A stretch of DNA of 64,000 bases from Acidimicrobiales bacterium (lineage in GTDB: Bacteria > Actinomycetota > Acidimicrobiia > Acidimicrobiales > SZUA-35). Position 1 is the stretch's first letter. Every line of letters starts with the position of its first letter. A program made the position numbers and the translations under genes. The DNA lies in assembly GCA_020629155.1 (NCBI GenBank), contig JAHDDW010000009.1, positions 62,001-126,000 of the forward strand. The letters are read 5' to 3'. The notes under the pieces were generated by a model. The model was not told where the DNA came from. It ran no database searches and saw nothing but the letters and a program-made list of their open reading frames with translations. Shown piece after piece: positions 43,178-52,388 of the stretch.

Positions 43178-44098
43178 GTGAAGATTAGTCTCATCGTTAA
43201 CCCATATGCATCATCAGTTACAAAACGAACTCGCGTTGTTATCCAAAAGGCGCTAGCCGCCGACCATGACATTTCAATCGTCGAAACAGCTCGGCGTGGC
43301 CATGGCACCAGACTTGCACATAATGCAGCTAAATCAGGCGCTGAAGTGGTCATTGCTTTAGGCGGAGATGGCACCATCAACGAAGTGGCAAATGGAGTTC
43401 TCGGCCATGACTGTGCAATAGCCCACCTGCCTGGAGGGTCAACCAACGTGTTCGCTCGCGCCATTGGATTTCCGAATAATACGATTGAAGCTACAAGTGT
43501 CTTACTTGATGCTTTAGACAAAGGGTCGATCCGAAAAGCCAGCGTTGGTATGGCAAATAACCGTGCCTTCCTGTTTCACGTAGGCGCAGGGTTTGACGCA
43601 GCTGTGGTCAGCAAGGTTGAAGAGAAAGGCCAACTGAAGCGCTATATCGGCCACCCACTTTTCATTGCTAGCACTATCGCAACGTGGGCGAAAGGGGTTG
43701 ACCGAAAAAATCCTTGGTTTTCGATCACAACAAGCGATGGTCACCATGTTGACGGGGCGCAGCTTGCAGTTGCCTTAAACTGTAACCCCTACACCTATCT
43801 CGGCAATAAACCCCTTGATTTAGCGCCAGAGACCACGCTAGATTCGCCGCTGTCGATTATCGCTTTAACACAGCTTTCGATTAACAAACTGCTGCCAGCT
43901 GTTGCAAAAGCTCTCCAATCATCGACTGGGATTCCAAACGGCAAATCAACAAAGCACTGGCAAGATATCACAACTGCTGTTATCAAAGGCCATCGCCCTT
44001 TTCCCTATCAACTTGATGGTGAGTTTTTAGAACCTGTGACAGAGCTACAACTTGAACATAAACCAGATGCTATTTCGTTAGTTGTCCCTGCTAACTAG
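43178..44098 (+). CDS. Diacylglycerol kinase family lipid kinase (DagK/YegS-like)
   Basis: A 306-aa lipid kinase. The N-terminal domain has ISLIVNPYASS, VVIALGGDGTINEVANGVLG and LPGGSTNVFARAIGFPNN, the nucleotide-binding signature. A C-terminal beta-sandwich includes GAGFDAAVV. Members phosphorylate diacylglycerol or sphingosine-like lipids, recycling DAG to phosphatidic acid. The frame runs upstream into the divergent peptidase gene; the GTG at 43178 starts the conserved domain and is preceded by a -10. It overlaps the convergent kinase gene by 21 bp. Confidence 0.9.
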   Translation: MKISLIVNPYASSVTKRTRVVIQKALAADHDISIVETARRGHGTRLAHNAAKSGAEVVIALGGDGTINEVANGVLGHDCAIAHLPGGSTNVFARAIGFPNNTIEATSVLLDALDKGSIRKASVGMANNRAFLFHVGAGFDAAVVSKVEEKGQLKRYIGHPLFIASTIATWAKGVDRKNPWFSITTSDGHHVDGAQLAVALNCNPYTYLGNKPLDLAPETTLDSPLSIIALTQLSINKLLPAVAKALQSSTGIPNGKSTKHWQDITTAVIKGHRPFPYQLDGEFLEPVTELQLEHKPDAISLVVPAN

Positions 44099-45544
44099 CG
44101 CAGGTTGCAGCTGCATTGATATCACTTTAATTGTTGCTGTAGTTCCAAATCCGTTAACAGAAGGTTCCAACGTTAAGTCGCCTTTAAAGTCATCTTTGGT
44201 CAACTTCTTGGCCAAAGTCAAACCTAACCCGAAATCTTTTTTGCTGAATGTTTCAGGCAGCCCTTCCCCATCATCTATAACCTTTAGCTGCAACGTCGCG
44301 GGTTTATCTTCAATCTCTATTTTGACTGTCCCACCTTGCGTGCCGCTGTAGCCATGCTCTACAGCGTTTTGCAAAAGCTCAGTAACAACAATGGCTATTG
44401 AGTTGACTAGGCGCTCTGGCAACAATGGGTTATCACCAGAAACTTCAATGCGGATAGGACAATCTGGGCCGACAAGCGCCGACTTTGTCATAGCAACTAA
44501 CGGTTGGATAACATCTTGCAGATGTACATCATCAACACCTTTTTTAGACAATAACTCATGCACAACTGCTATAGAGGCAATACGGCGGACTGAATCGTCG
44601 ATAGCTGCTTTCGCGTCACTGCTTGAAAGCCGACGGCTTTGAAGGCGTAACAATGCCGAAACTGTTTGCAGATTATTTTTGACTCGATGATGGATCTCTC
44701 TTACGGTTGTGTCTAATGAAATAGCTAGACGGTCGTGCTGGCGGATATCTGATATATCACGGATAAGTGCAAGCCCTTCAAACGATTTTTTGTCTTCGAT
44801 AAGCGGCAACAAAAGCAACAGTAACGACTCATCGCCTTTCTGAAACTCGTCGATGCAAGGTTTGCTTGACTCGATAGATGACATAATTTTTTGTCTATCA
44901 AAACCAATATCGTGCAAATGCTTACCTATCAGCGAACCATTAAAACCGATCCGCCGCATTGTCGAAACGCAGTTAGGTGTCACATTCAAAATTTTGCCGA
45001 AACGATTCACATGCAGCGCACCATCGCCTACACGAGGCGCATTTTTTGTGCTTACAGAATGAGCATACGGGAAATCGCTGGCAGCAATCATGTTGATGAA
45101 ACGTTCAGACATTTCCATATAAAGGCCAACGACAAGCGACACGGCATTACGTGGGTTGATTCTCTGAGCAACAAGCACAGCAATGACAGTCCCGTTGTGA
45201 CGTACTGGCACTGCGAAACTTCTTACCGTTCGACCGTACTCAGGGAAATCAAAAATCAATTCTTCTGTCTTGTTGCCGTCGAACGCTTCACCGATGATGG
45301 GCCAGGTAACTTTCATCCCGACTTGGTCTTCGACATAGAGTGTTTTAACCATCAACGATCGAATATGATCTACACAAAGAAACGTCTGCTCCTCAGATCC
45401 ACTATCGCCAGGATCCACAAACAGCATAAGATCACCTAGAAAAAGATCTGCTACTGTCCCCCATGACAGCGTTAACTTCTGCAAATACGCTATTTGTTCA
45501 GGTGATAACCCTGTGTTTTTGTTTAGAAGATCATGGATTAACAT
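44078..45544 (-). CDS. PdtaS-like sensor histidine kinase
   Basis: A 488-aa soluble histidine kinase: GAF-like N-terminal domain (residues ~1-150), PAS-like domain (~165-270), a HisKA_2 dimerisation box with the phospho-acceptor His (VREIHHRVKNNLQTVSALLR) and a HATPase_c domain (VVTELLQNAVEHGYSG, DDGEGLPETF, FGLGLTLAKKLT). It matches actinobacterial PdtaS, which works with the RNA-binding antiterminator PdtaR. No PdtaR gene is in the window. GGAGAG lies just before the ATG. Confidence 0.88.
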   Translation of the reverse strand: MLIHDLLNKNTGLSPEQIAYLQKLTLSWGTVADLFLGDLMLFVDPGDSGSEEQTFLCVDHIRSLMVKTLYVEDQVGMKVTWPIIGEAFDGNKTEELIFDFPEYGRTVRSFAVPVRHNGTVIAVLVAQRINPRNAVSLVVGLYMEMSERFINMIAASDFPYAHSVSTKNAPRVGDGALHVNRFGKILNVTPNCVSTMRRIGFNGSLIGKHLHDIGFDRQKIMSSIESSKPCIDEFQKGDESLLLLLLPLIEDKKSFEGLALIRDISDIRQHDRLAISLDTTVREIHHRVKNNLQTVSALLRLQSRRLSSSDAKAAIDDSVRRIASIAVVHELLSKKGVDDVHLQDVIQPLVAMTKSALVGPDCPIRIEVSGDNPLLPERLVNSIAIVVTELLQNAVEHGYSGTQGGTVKIEIEDKPATLQLKVIDDGEGLPETFSKKDFGLGLTLAKKLTKDDFKGDLTLEPSVNGFGTTATIKVISMQLQPALVSRDN

Positions 45545-45592
45545 AAACTCTCCAACAGCCCACCGCGTTTTATGTGCTCCGTTAACTTTCGA

Positions 45593-45823
45593 TTAAGCTC
45601 CGAAACCTATTTTCCTATCCTTATCAGCTGAACGGATCTCGATGAAAGCTATTTGTTCTCCAGAAATAGCTGTTTCGTTGCCGTCTTTGTCAGCAACCCA
45701 AAGCAGCTCAGAAGCACTTACAGCTTGCTCTACCTCTTTTTTCAAAGCAGTTGCATCTGCTTCTTCTGGTAATGCTAACTCGATAGCTTGCGGGTTCTGT
45801 TTAATTCCAATACGAAGATCCAT
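45593..45823 (-). CDS. DUF3107 family protein
   Basis: A 76-aa protein beginning MDLRIGIKQNPQAIELALPE and ending in a short beta hairpin (IAFIEIRSADKDRKIGFGA). It matches DUF3107, a small family restricted largely to Actinobacteria. Function unknown. It lies 48 bp downstream of the PdtaS-like gene on the same strand. Confidence 0.85.
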   Translation of the reverse strand: MDLRIGIKQNPQAIELALPEEADATALKKEVEQAVSASELLWVADKDGNETAISGEQIAFIEIRSADKDRKIGFGA

Positions 45824-45867
45824 TTACATAAAATAGCCTAAACAAAACGTATTCGGGCGTTGCAACA

Positions 45868-45901
45868 GAAAAAATCTGAAACCAAGGTTGCTTTCAGATT
45901 T
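45868..45901 (-). terminator. Rho-independent terminator downstream of mrp
   Basis: On the minus strand AAATCTGAAA pairs with TTTCAGATTT (10 bp, 10-nt loop), with a run of six T at the end of the stem. It is 60 bp after the mrp stop. Confidence 0.75.
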
Positions 45902-45960
45902 GTTGTGCAAAGTCATTGAGAATCTAAGCCGATACAGGACCAACAAGCTTGTTGCGTTGC

Positions 45961-47100
45961 CTACATAATTTTTAGTTCAGAACGATACCGCTTCTTTGGC
46001 GCCAATTCGACATCAATTTTTTCAGCCAAGTCTGCAAATATAGCTCCTGCTTCGCTGCTTGGATCAGTAGCAACAGGGGCACCATCGTCAGACCCTTCAC
46101 GCAGTGACGTAACAAGTGGGATTTGCGCTAACAACGGAACGTCTAGCTTGTCTGCTAGTTCTTTGCCGCCTCCAGAACCAAAAATTTCATATGTTTTAGA
46201 ATCGTCACCAGTGAACCAACTCATATTTTCGATAACGCCAGAAACACTGATGCGAACTTTGCGAGCCATATAAGCTGCTCGCTGGGCTACTTTCTGTGCT
46301 GCTGCTTGTGGCGTTGTAACAACAAAAAGTTCGGCTTTAGGCAAAAACTTTGCCAGCGAAAGGGCGATATCGCCAGTGCCAGGCGGCAAGTCAACAACAA
46401 GATAGTCAGGGTTATCCCAAAAAACGTCCGTCAGGAACTGTTCTAGCGCTTTGTGAAGCATTGGGCCCCGCCAGATAACAGGTTCGTCTTCGTCAACGAA
46501 GAAGCCCATCGAAATGCATCGCACGCCATGTGCTTCAGGAGGCACAATCATTTCGTCGATAATTGTCGCTTCTCGATCAGTGCCAAGCATGCGAGGGATT
46601 GAAAAACCCCAAACATCTGCGTCAACAACAGCAACTTTTTTGCCTCGTGCCGCTAAAGCCACCGCAACATTTGTGGTAACCGAGCTTTTCCCAACGCCGC
46701 CTTTACCTGAGGCAACCAAAAGCACACGAGTGCGGTTGTCTGGGTCGGCAAACGGGATAGTACGCCCTTCGGCATGACCATGTGCCTCTTGAGAACCAGC
46801 AGTTTCGCTTGGGCTGCCATGCAGCGATTTACGGACAGCTTCACGCTGCTCGTCAGTCATGACGCCAAACGTTATCGCAACTTCGTCGACTCCTTCAAGC
46901 GCTGTAACTGCCGTCGAGACACGCTGTTGAATTTCCGCTTTCAGCGGACACCCTGCGATTGTTAAATCGATGGCTACGGTCACGAGAGGAAGTTCAATTG
47001 TAGTGCTACGGACCATGCCAAGGTCGACAATACTTCTGTGTAATTCTGGGTCTTGCACAGGGCGCAGTGCTTCAATAATTTGTTCTTCAGTTACAGACAC
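45961..47100 (-). CDS. mrp: Mrp/ApbC iron-sulfur cluster carrier ATPase
   Basis: A 379-aa protein. An N-terminal MIP18 domain (EEQIIEALRPVQDPELHRSI) precedes a ParA/MinD-type ATPase with deviant P-loop ASGKGGVGKSSVTTNVAVAL, DADVWGFSIPRMLG and DYLVVDLPPGTGD. The usual C-terminal CxxC is not evident in the visible C-terminus, so cluster binding may differ. The GTG at 47100 follows AGGAAAA by a few nt. The frame extends to 47142 without family sequence. It is divergent from the L,D-transpeptidase gene. Confidence 0.9.
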   Translation of the reverse strand: MSVTEEQIIEALRPVQDPELHRSIVDLGMVRSTTIELPLVTVAIDLTIAGCPLKAEIQQRVSTAVTALEGVDEVAITFGVMTDEQREAVRKSLHGSPSETAGSQEAHGHAEGRTIPFADPDNRTRVLLVASGKGGVGKSSVTTNVAVALAARGKKVAVVDADVWGFSIPRMLGTDREATIIDEMIVPPEAHGVRCISMGFFVDEDEPVIWRGPMLHKALEQFLTDVFWDNPDYLVVDLPPGTGDIALSLAKFLPKAELFVVTTPQAAAQKVAQRAAYMARKVRISVSGVIENMSWFTGDDSKTYEIFGSGGGKELADKLDVPLLAQIPLVTSLREGSDDGAPVATDPSSEAGAIFADLAEKIDVELAPKKRYRSELKIM

Positions 47101-47191
47101 GATTTTCCTAACATGGGAGTGCATGCGACTCAATTCGCACAATGTGAGTTTATCGCTAAAAGTATTTGCTACTTGGGCCGATCAAGTATTT

Positions 47192-48073
47192 GTGAAACGT
47201 TTTTTTCTCTTCTTTCTAGCGATTGCTCTTTTAGCTACTTCGTGTTCCGCAGGTTCGCAAAAAACAGCTTCTTCCGCTACAAAAGATGAGTCGTCGAAAA
47301 ATGTGCTAGCTGAGACTGATGCGGCGCTTTCCTCGTCGACCGCTGCAGGCATTCCTGACGCATTAGCTTTTGACGATCCAACTCTTGACGAGTCTTCTAC
47401 TAGTGACGGCAGGACAACTTCGAGCGACACGGCTAAAGAACCAGCTATTGACTATCGCGATGTCTCGTTGCCAGCCACTTCATGGGTAGCTACCGCAGTT
47501 GGCAGCAACGTTGAGGTATCTGCCCAACCAGAAGGTGCCGTGACAAAAAGTTTCCCGAACCCAACGCAGTTTGGCGGCCCTCGGGTGTTTCACGTTCTTG
47601 ACCTTGCACATCCGACACATGTGAAGGTATCGCTACCGTCAAAACCGAATGGCCAAGAAGGCTGGGTACTGCGAGAAGACATCACACTTGAAGAAATCGA
47701 TTTCAAAGCACTTGTTGATTTACGCAACAACTCGCTAACAGTGTGGGATGGTGATGACATTATTGTTCGCACTCAAGCGGTTACTGGCAAAGCCAGCACA
47801 CCAACACCACTTGGCACCTTCTATGTTCGCGATATCATAAAAAAACCTAACGCAGGTGGGGCCTATGGGCCCTATATTGTTGCCTTGTCAGGTTTCTCAG
47901 AAACATTAGAAACATTCGCTGGCGGTTTGCCTGCGATTGCGATTCATGGCACTAACCAGCCTGGTCTTATTGGCCAGAGCCGCAGCAACGGATGCATCCG
48001 CATCCCGAACGATTTGATAACCCAACTTGCAGGCAACGTCCCGCTAGGCACCCCTGTCACCGTTGTTACTTAA
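47192..48073 (+). CDS. L,D-transpeptidase lipoprotein (YkuD domain)
   Basis: A 293-aa lipoprotein: signal and lipobox ALLATSCSAG, a ~60-residue Ser/Thr linker, an SH3-like segment (WVATAVGSNVEVSAQPEGAV) and a YkuD domain. The catalytic motif is IAIHGTNQPG...SRSNGCIRIPN, with the Cys nucleophile and His. It forms 3-3 peptidoglycan cross-links or attaches proteins outside the membrane. I chose the GTG at 47192, which begins the signal peptide; the frame runs upstream to 46970. Confidence 0.88.
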   Translation: MKRFFLFFLAIALLATSCSAGSQKTASSATKDESSKNVLAETDAALSSSTAAGIPDALAFDDPTLDESSTSDGRTTSSDTAKEPAIDYRDVSLPATSWVATAVGSNVEVSAQPEGAVTKSFPNPTQFGGPRVFHVLDLAHPTHVKVSLPSKPNGQEGWVLREDITLEEIDFKALVDLRNNSLTVWDGDDIIVRTQAVTGKASTPTPLGTFYVRDIIKKPNAGGAYGPYIVALSGFSETLETFAGGLPAIAIHGTNQPGLIGQSRSNGCIRIPNDLITQLAGNVPLGTPVTVVT

Positions 48074-48104
48074 AGTTAATCTTGTGAGTTTTAATTAACA
48101 TAGT

Positions 48105-48192
48105 TATAGTTATCATTATGGATATGGCTTTAAAGAAACGCCTTCTGGATCCAAAACCGCATGATCAAATCTTATTTAGCAGTGTTTACTGA
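48105..48192 (+). other. Short leaderless ORF (24 aa) with intact -10
   Basis: TATAGT (48105-48110) ends 7 nt before the ATG at 48118. The frame reads MDMALKKRLLDPKPHDQILF and ends SSVY at 48192, inside the 3' end of the convergent SGNH gene. It is either a small peptide or the 5' end of a truncated gene. Coding status is uncertain. Confidence 0.3.
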
Positions 48193-49380
48193 GTGAGTTC
48201 CGCCTCTCGCAGTGCTTACCTTTGTCGCAAGATTTTTAGCCGCAAAAGCTGCAGAAGAAACGGATCGTGGAAGTTTTCCTGAGGACGAAACAAGCCACCC
48301 TTTGCCTTCTTGCCTTGCTTGAATAGTTCTTATAACACCGACCCACAAAGATTGCGATTCACCATACTTATTACTAGAAAGCTGAACATTAACCGAATCT
48401 AGAAGCCCCTCGAATACATCCAATACCTTTTGGTTATCAGAAGATGGATTATTCAACAACTCAGACAGTTCTCGCAAGCAGCCGCCAAACTCTTGATCGC
48501 CGATTTCTTTTTCCTGACAATACTTAAAAACCAAGTTAAACTTCGACACTAAAATTGTATTGTCAACAATCCTTAACCTGGTATTGCCATAGTAACTTTT
48601 AGCAAAGGAGAGACACATATAGAGGTCATTTAAAAGGTTCGGGTGATATCCGTCCGGAGCCATTAATGATTTATCTGCCTTGTATGGACCAAATCTGTTG
48701 CACAAGTCTGGAATAGCAGCATTAATCTCGTCAGTATAACTATTAATCGCTGGTGCCTCTGCAACGTAGACTTCACCTTTCTGAGCTAACCTTTTCAAAA
48801 CCTCTTCAAAAATCTTAACTTCCTGAAGGTTTGTAGCCCTTGACAATGCATCATTTCGAATATTATTTCCTCCTATATTCACAATAATGGTCAATGCAGG
48901 GTTTGAACCTTCTGGCAAGCATGCAAGAACGTTATTTAGACGCTCTTCCATCTTAAGCAGAAGGTTAAATGTGGCACCAAAACGAGCGAGGTTCAAAACT
49001 ATTTTATCCGAAAAAATTGAGGACGAAAGAGAACCAGCAAAACCTTGATTATATTTTAGTGTTCCTGCACCCAGATTCGTAGAATCACCTATAACAACTA
49101 CCAGCTCCGCGTCAGGATTATCTAGAAGTTGCCCAAGATTTGAGGAGTTTGCTTCCCAGCATTGTTCATGCAAAGAATCCACTACTTCCAAGATTGGCGC
49201 TGCTGGCCTATATACCCTATAGAACAATCTTCCTAAAGAAAAAGGATCTACTTCGTACGTTCTAGGATCAATCAAACCGCGCCGATCAGGCAAAAACTGT
49301 AAATCTTTTGAGCCTCTAGCCTTACTTGAAAGCCAACCCTGCAAGATTTGTACCTGCTGCCCTAAACCACGTAGTTTCAA
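48172..49380 (-). CDS. SGNH/GDSL-type hydrolase
   Basis: A 402-aa protein without signal peptide. SGNH blocks are visible: block I VVVIGDSTNLGAGTL (Ser), block III IIVNIGGNNIRND (Gly/Asn) and block V APDGYHPNLLND (Asp, His). These are the catalytic triad residues of esterases and acyl-hydrolases. The ~100 residues before block I and the C-terminal 150 residues are not typical. Base use is more AT-rich than fumC beside it. Substrate unknown. Confidence 0.75.
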   Translation of the reverse strand: MKLRGLGQQVQILQGWLSSKARGSKDLQFLPDRRGLIDPRTYEVDPFSLGRLFYRVYRPAAPILEVVDSLHEQCWEANSSNLGQLLDNPDAELVVVIGDSTNLGAGTLKYNQGFAGSLSSSIFSDKIVLNLARFGATFNLLLKMEERLNNVLACLPEGSNPALTIIVNIGGNNIRNDALSRATNLQEVKIFEEVLKRLAQKGEVYVAEAPAINSYTDEINAAIPDLCNRFGPYKADKSLMAPDGYHPNLLNDLYMCLSFAKSYYGNTRLRIVDNTILVSKFNLVFKYCQEKEIGDQEFGGCLRELSELLNNPSSDNQKVLDVFEGLLDSVNVQLSSNKYGESQSLWVGVIRTIQARQEGKGWLVSSSGKLPRSVSSAAFAAKNLATKVSTARGGTHSVNTAK

Positions 49381-49515
49381 TATGAAATCCTAAAGTCTCG
49401 CATAGCTCAGTTTATACAGGAGTCAAAATTCTCACATTCAATTTCACTTTGCTGTCATGTTACGGAACTACTCCATTAGCATTGGTAATGCCAAATCGTT
49501 AGTTGGGAGACTGCC

Positions 49516-50925
49516 GTGACAACAAACAATGAAACACGAATCGAAAAGGACTCAATCGGGGAGATAGCTGTTGCTGCTGACCGTTACTGGGGTGCGCAAA
49601 CGCAACGCAGTATTGAGAACTTTCCTATTGGCCGTGACCGTTTCATCTGGGGTCGTTCAATTATTGAAGGGTTCGGCATTCTTAAAGGTGCTGCTGCACA
49701 GGCCAACGCCGAGTTAGACCAGATCGATAATGATGTCGCTAAGTTTGTCATCGCAGCCGCTAAAGAAGTCGCAGCAGGCGATCTTGATGACCATTTCCCG
49801 CTTGTGGTGTTTCAAACAGGTTCTGGGACCCAGTCAAACATGAATTCAAACGAAGTGATCTCTAACCGGGCGATCGAACTCGCAGGTGGTGAGATGGGGT
49901 CGAAAACACCAGTGCACCCTAACGATCACGTGAATCGAGGCCAGTCATCAAACGATACGTTCCCAACCGCAATGTATGTCGCAACCATGATCGAGCTAGA
50001 ACGGTCGCTTTATGGCAAAGTCAAAACACTACGTGACACCCTCGCTACCAAAGCTGAGCAATATAAAGACGTTGTTAAAGTGGGCCGTACACACTTGCAA
50101 GACGCTACGCCTGTCACGTTAGGGCAAGAAATTAATGCGTGGGTCGCCCAGCTAGACCAGGCTATCGACAACATTAAACAGAATTCCGCTGGCCTGCTTG
50201 AACTTGCTATAGGCGGCACCGCTGTCGGCACAGGCCTCAACGCTCATCCAAAGTTTGGCGATCGAGTGGCTGCGCTGATCGCCGAAGAAACAGGCTTTGC
50301 GTTTGTGAGCGCTGAAAACAAATTCGCAGCGCTCGCAGCTCACGATGCACTTGTTGCCACATCAGCTTCACTGCGCACACTTGCTGGCGTGCTGCTTAAA
50401 GTTGCCAACGACGTTCGTTGGCTGGCAAGCGGACCACGTAACGGCATCGGCGAAATAACCATTCCGGCAAACGAGCCAGGGTCTTCTATCATGCCTGGCA
50501 AAGTAAACCCAACCCAATCAGAAGCTATGACCATGGTTGCCGCCCAGGTGTTCGGCAACGACGCAACAGTGGCGTTTGCTGGCAGCCAAGGCAACTTTCA
50601 GCTCAACGTATTTAAACCAGTGATGGTGCATAATGTGATTGAAAGCATCCGCCTGCTGGGCGACACATGCCAAGCGTTCAACGACAATTGCGCAGAAGGC
50701 TTAGAACCTAACACTGCACGAATTGAAGAAAACCTATCGCAAAACCTTATGCTTGTTACTGCCTTGAACCGCCACATTGGGTATGACAAAGCGGGCGAAA
50801 TCGCAAAAACAGCCCATAAAAATGGTTCAACGCTTAAAGAAGCAGCTATAGGGCTTGGTCATGTCAGCGAAGAAGACTTTGACAAGTGGGTTGTGCCAAT
50901 GTCAATGACTTCCAACAATAACTAG
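49516..50925 (+). CDS. fumC: Class II fumarate hydratase
   Basis: A 469-aa fumarase C of the aspartase/fumarase superfamily. [40 protein letters not shown] and the signature [13 protein letters not shown] are intact. It interconverts fumarate and malate in the TCA cycle, with no iron-sulfur cluster. It starts with GTG after a good GGGAG at 7-nt spacing. The stop overlaps the next start (TAGTG). Confidence 0.95.
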   Translation: MTTNNETRIEKDSIGEIAVAADRYWGAQTQRSIENFPIGRDRFIWGRSIIEGFGILKGAAAQANAELDQIDNDVAKFVIAAAKEVAAGDLDDHFPLVVFQTGSGTQSNMNSNEVISNRAIELAGGEMGSKTPVHPNDHVNRGQSSNDTFPTAMYVATMIELERSLYGKVKTLRDTLATKAEQYKDVVKVGRTHLQDATPVTLGQEINAWVAQLDQAIDNIKQNSAGLLELAIGGTAVGTGLNAHPKFGDRVAALIAEETGFAFVSAENKFAALAAHDALVATSASLRTLAGVLLKVANDVRWLASGPRNGIGEITIPANEPGSSIMPGKVNPTQSEAMTMVAAQVFGNDATVAFAGSQGNFQLNVFKPVMVHNVIESIRLLGDTCQAFNDNCAEGLEPNTARIEENLSQNLMLVTALNRHIGYDKAGEIAKTAHKNGSTLKEAAIGLGHVSEEDFDKWVVPMSMTSNNN

Positions 50926-51602
50926 TGCCAGCTGCTTTGCTCAACAAAGAGTATTACAGCCTTCTAGGCGTCGCGCCTGGAGCTTCAGATGATGAGCTAC
51001 GCGACGCTTACCGTAAGGTAGCGAGAGAAAATCACCCTGATGTTTCGACAGCCGATCCCTCTATTATGCGCGACATAAATGAGGCGTGGCGGGTGCTGTC
51101 AGACCCGCAGCTGAAAATTTCTTACGACGCTTCATTGGCTGAACCTGTTCCAGTGCCACAACCTATGCCAGCAACAGGTCGAACACGGCGTCAAGCGTGG
51201 GCAGCCGGCGTAGCCGAACAGATCCAGCGTTTGGCGCATCTTTCAGGAAGAAGCGCTACACAAACACTGTTAATGAAGAACCCGTTAGCGCAACGCGAAG
51301 CATATAACCATGTCACCGATACGGTTGCCAAAGCTTTGGCAACCGATGTTGAATCTCGGGTGAGGGCAGCACGCGTCGCAGGTGCCGCTCCTTTAGATCT
51401 GGGCGTTGCTAGCACACTTGTCGGAATACGCACTTTAGCCGATGAGATACGCCGCAATGCGCATTCGCAATTATCACTCGACGTTATGATCAAAGCACAG
51501 CTGCTTGACAGAATGTGGGATGTTTTAGCTCACGAACTGCCGGCTACGCTAACAACATCATTAGGAGGCAACCCTCATATCGCCCGCCAACTGGGTGTGT
51601 GA
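50925..51602 (+). CDS. J-domain protein
   Basis: A 225-aa protein. Residues ~8-70 form a J domain (YYSLLGVAPGASDDELRDAY, then HPD in ARENHPDVSTAD), which stimulates DnaK ATPase. The remaining ~150 residues are helical, with no zinc fingers or substrate domain of DnaJ. The client is unknown. It starts with GTG overlapping the fumC stop, so it is coupled to fumC. Its 3' end overlaps the convergent HD gene by 42 bp. Confidence 0.82.
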   Translation: MPAALLNKEYYSLLGVAPGASDDELRDAYRKVARENHPDVSTADPSIMRDINEAWRVLSDPQLKISYDASLAEPVPVPQPMPATGRTRRQAWAAGVAEQIQRLAHLSGRSATQTLLMKNPLAQREAYNHVTDTVAKALATDVESRVRAARVAGAAPLDLGVASTLVGIRTLADEIRRNAHSQLSLDVMIKAQLLDRMWDVLAHELPATLTTSLGGNPHIARQLGV

Positions 51603-52322
51603 TCTTCCTGCCTGGGAAATCGGCTGGTTGTTGGGTTTCCAAGCCATACAAGATTTAAGACTGTCATGAAGATCTTCAAGATCTGGATTTATACAATCTA
51701 GCTTCAGAAAAGAGTAGGCAACTTTAGGACTGAATTGGGTTCCAGCGTATTTTCTTAACGCATTAATTGCGTCATCATAGGGTAAAGCCACTTTGTACGG
51801 TCGTTTTGAAGTTATGACGTCTATAACATCTCCAGCCGCAATAATCTGACCAGCAAGGGCAATTTTTTCGCCTGTTAGTTCTTGGGGATAGCCTGTGCCA
51901 TCCCACCGTTCATGATGGCATAGTATGCCACTTGAGTGTTCTCCCAACCACTCGACCAGTACGTCACTTAGCAGATACATGCCATTTTGAGGGTGCCGTT
52001 TAATTTCTTCATATTCCTCCAAAGTGGGTTTACCAGGACTATCTAGAATTTCGAGTGGAGTGCATAGCTTTCCAATATCATGCAGCAGAGCTGCACATAC
52101 CAGCTTGACTCTCTCTTCGTCTGACACCCTACTCTGAGCAGCAAAATAGTTGACGTAGGCCGCAACCCGATGCGAATGATAATACGAATCTATATGATAC
52201 TCTCGGAGCAAGCCTAGAAGAGCCCGCATTTCACGTTGGGCTCGTAGAGGAAGCGATTTAGAATCGTTAAGGTTTGATGTTGGTGCATCAACCGAAAATA
52301 ATCTCGCCTCGTACGAATTCAC
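51561..52322 (-). CDS. HD-domain phosphohydrolase (HD-GYP-related)
   Basis: A 253-aa protein. The HD motif is in LVCAALLHDIGKLCTP; CHHERWDGTGYPQELTGEKI carries the extended H-HE-R-DG-GYP signature, so it belongs to the HD-GYP group of c-di-GMP phosphodiesterase-like enzymes. IAAGDVIDVITSKRPY completes the core. The start GTG at 52322 has TAGAGT 6 nt upstream. It neighbours a PAS-degenerate GGDEF gene on the same strand, so it may take part in second-messenger signalling. Confidence 0.85.
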   Translation of the reverse strand: MNSYEARLFSVDAPTSNLNDSKSLPLRAQREMRALLGLLREYHIDSYYHSHRVAAYVNYFAAQSRVSDEERVKLVCAALLHDIGKLCTPLEILDSPGKPTLEEYEEIKRHPQNGMYLLSDVLVEWLGEHSSGILCHHERWDGTGYPQELTGEKIALAGQIIAAGDVIDVITSKRPYKVALPYDDAINALRKYAGTQFSPKVAYSFLKLDCINPDLEDLHDSLKSCMAWKPNNQPISQAGRSHTQLAGDMRVAS

Positions 52323-52388
52323 TCATTTACTCTAAAGCCTACGACATGGCGCGTCTACCTCTGCCAGACAATTCTGCAACAACCAAGC

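Noticed and set aside
46970-47191. N-terminal extension of the L,D-transpeptidase frame
   Set aside because: It is antisense to mrp, and the lipoprotein signal peptide starts at 47192.
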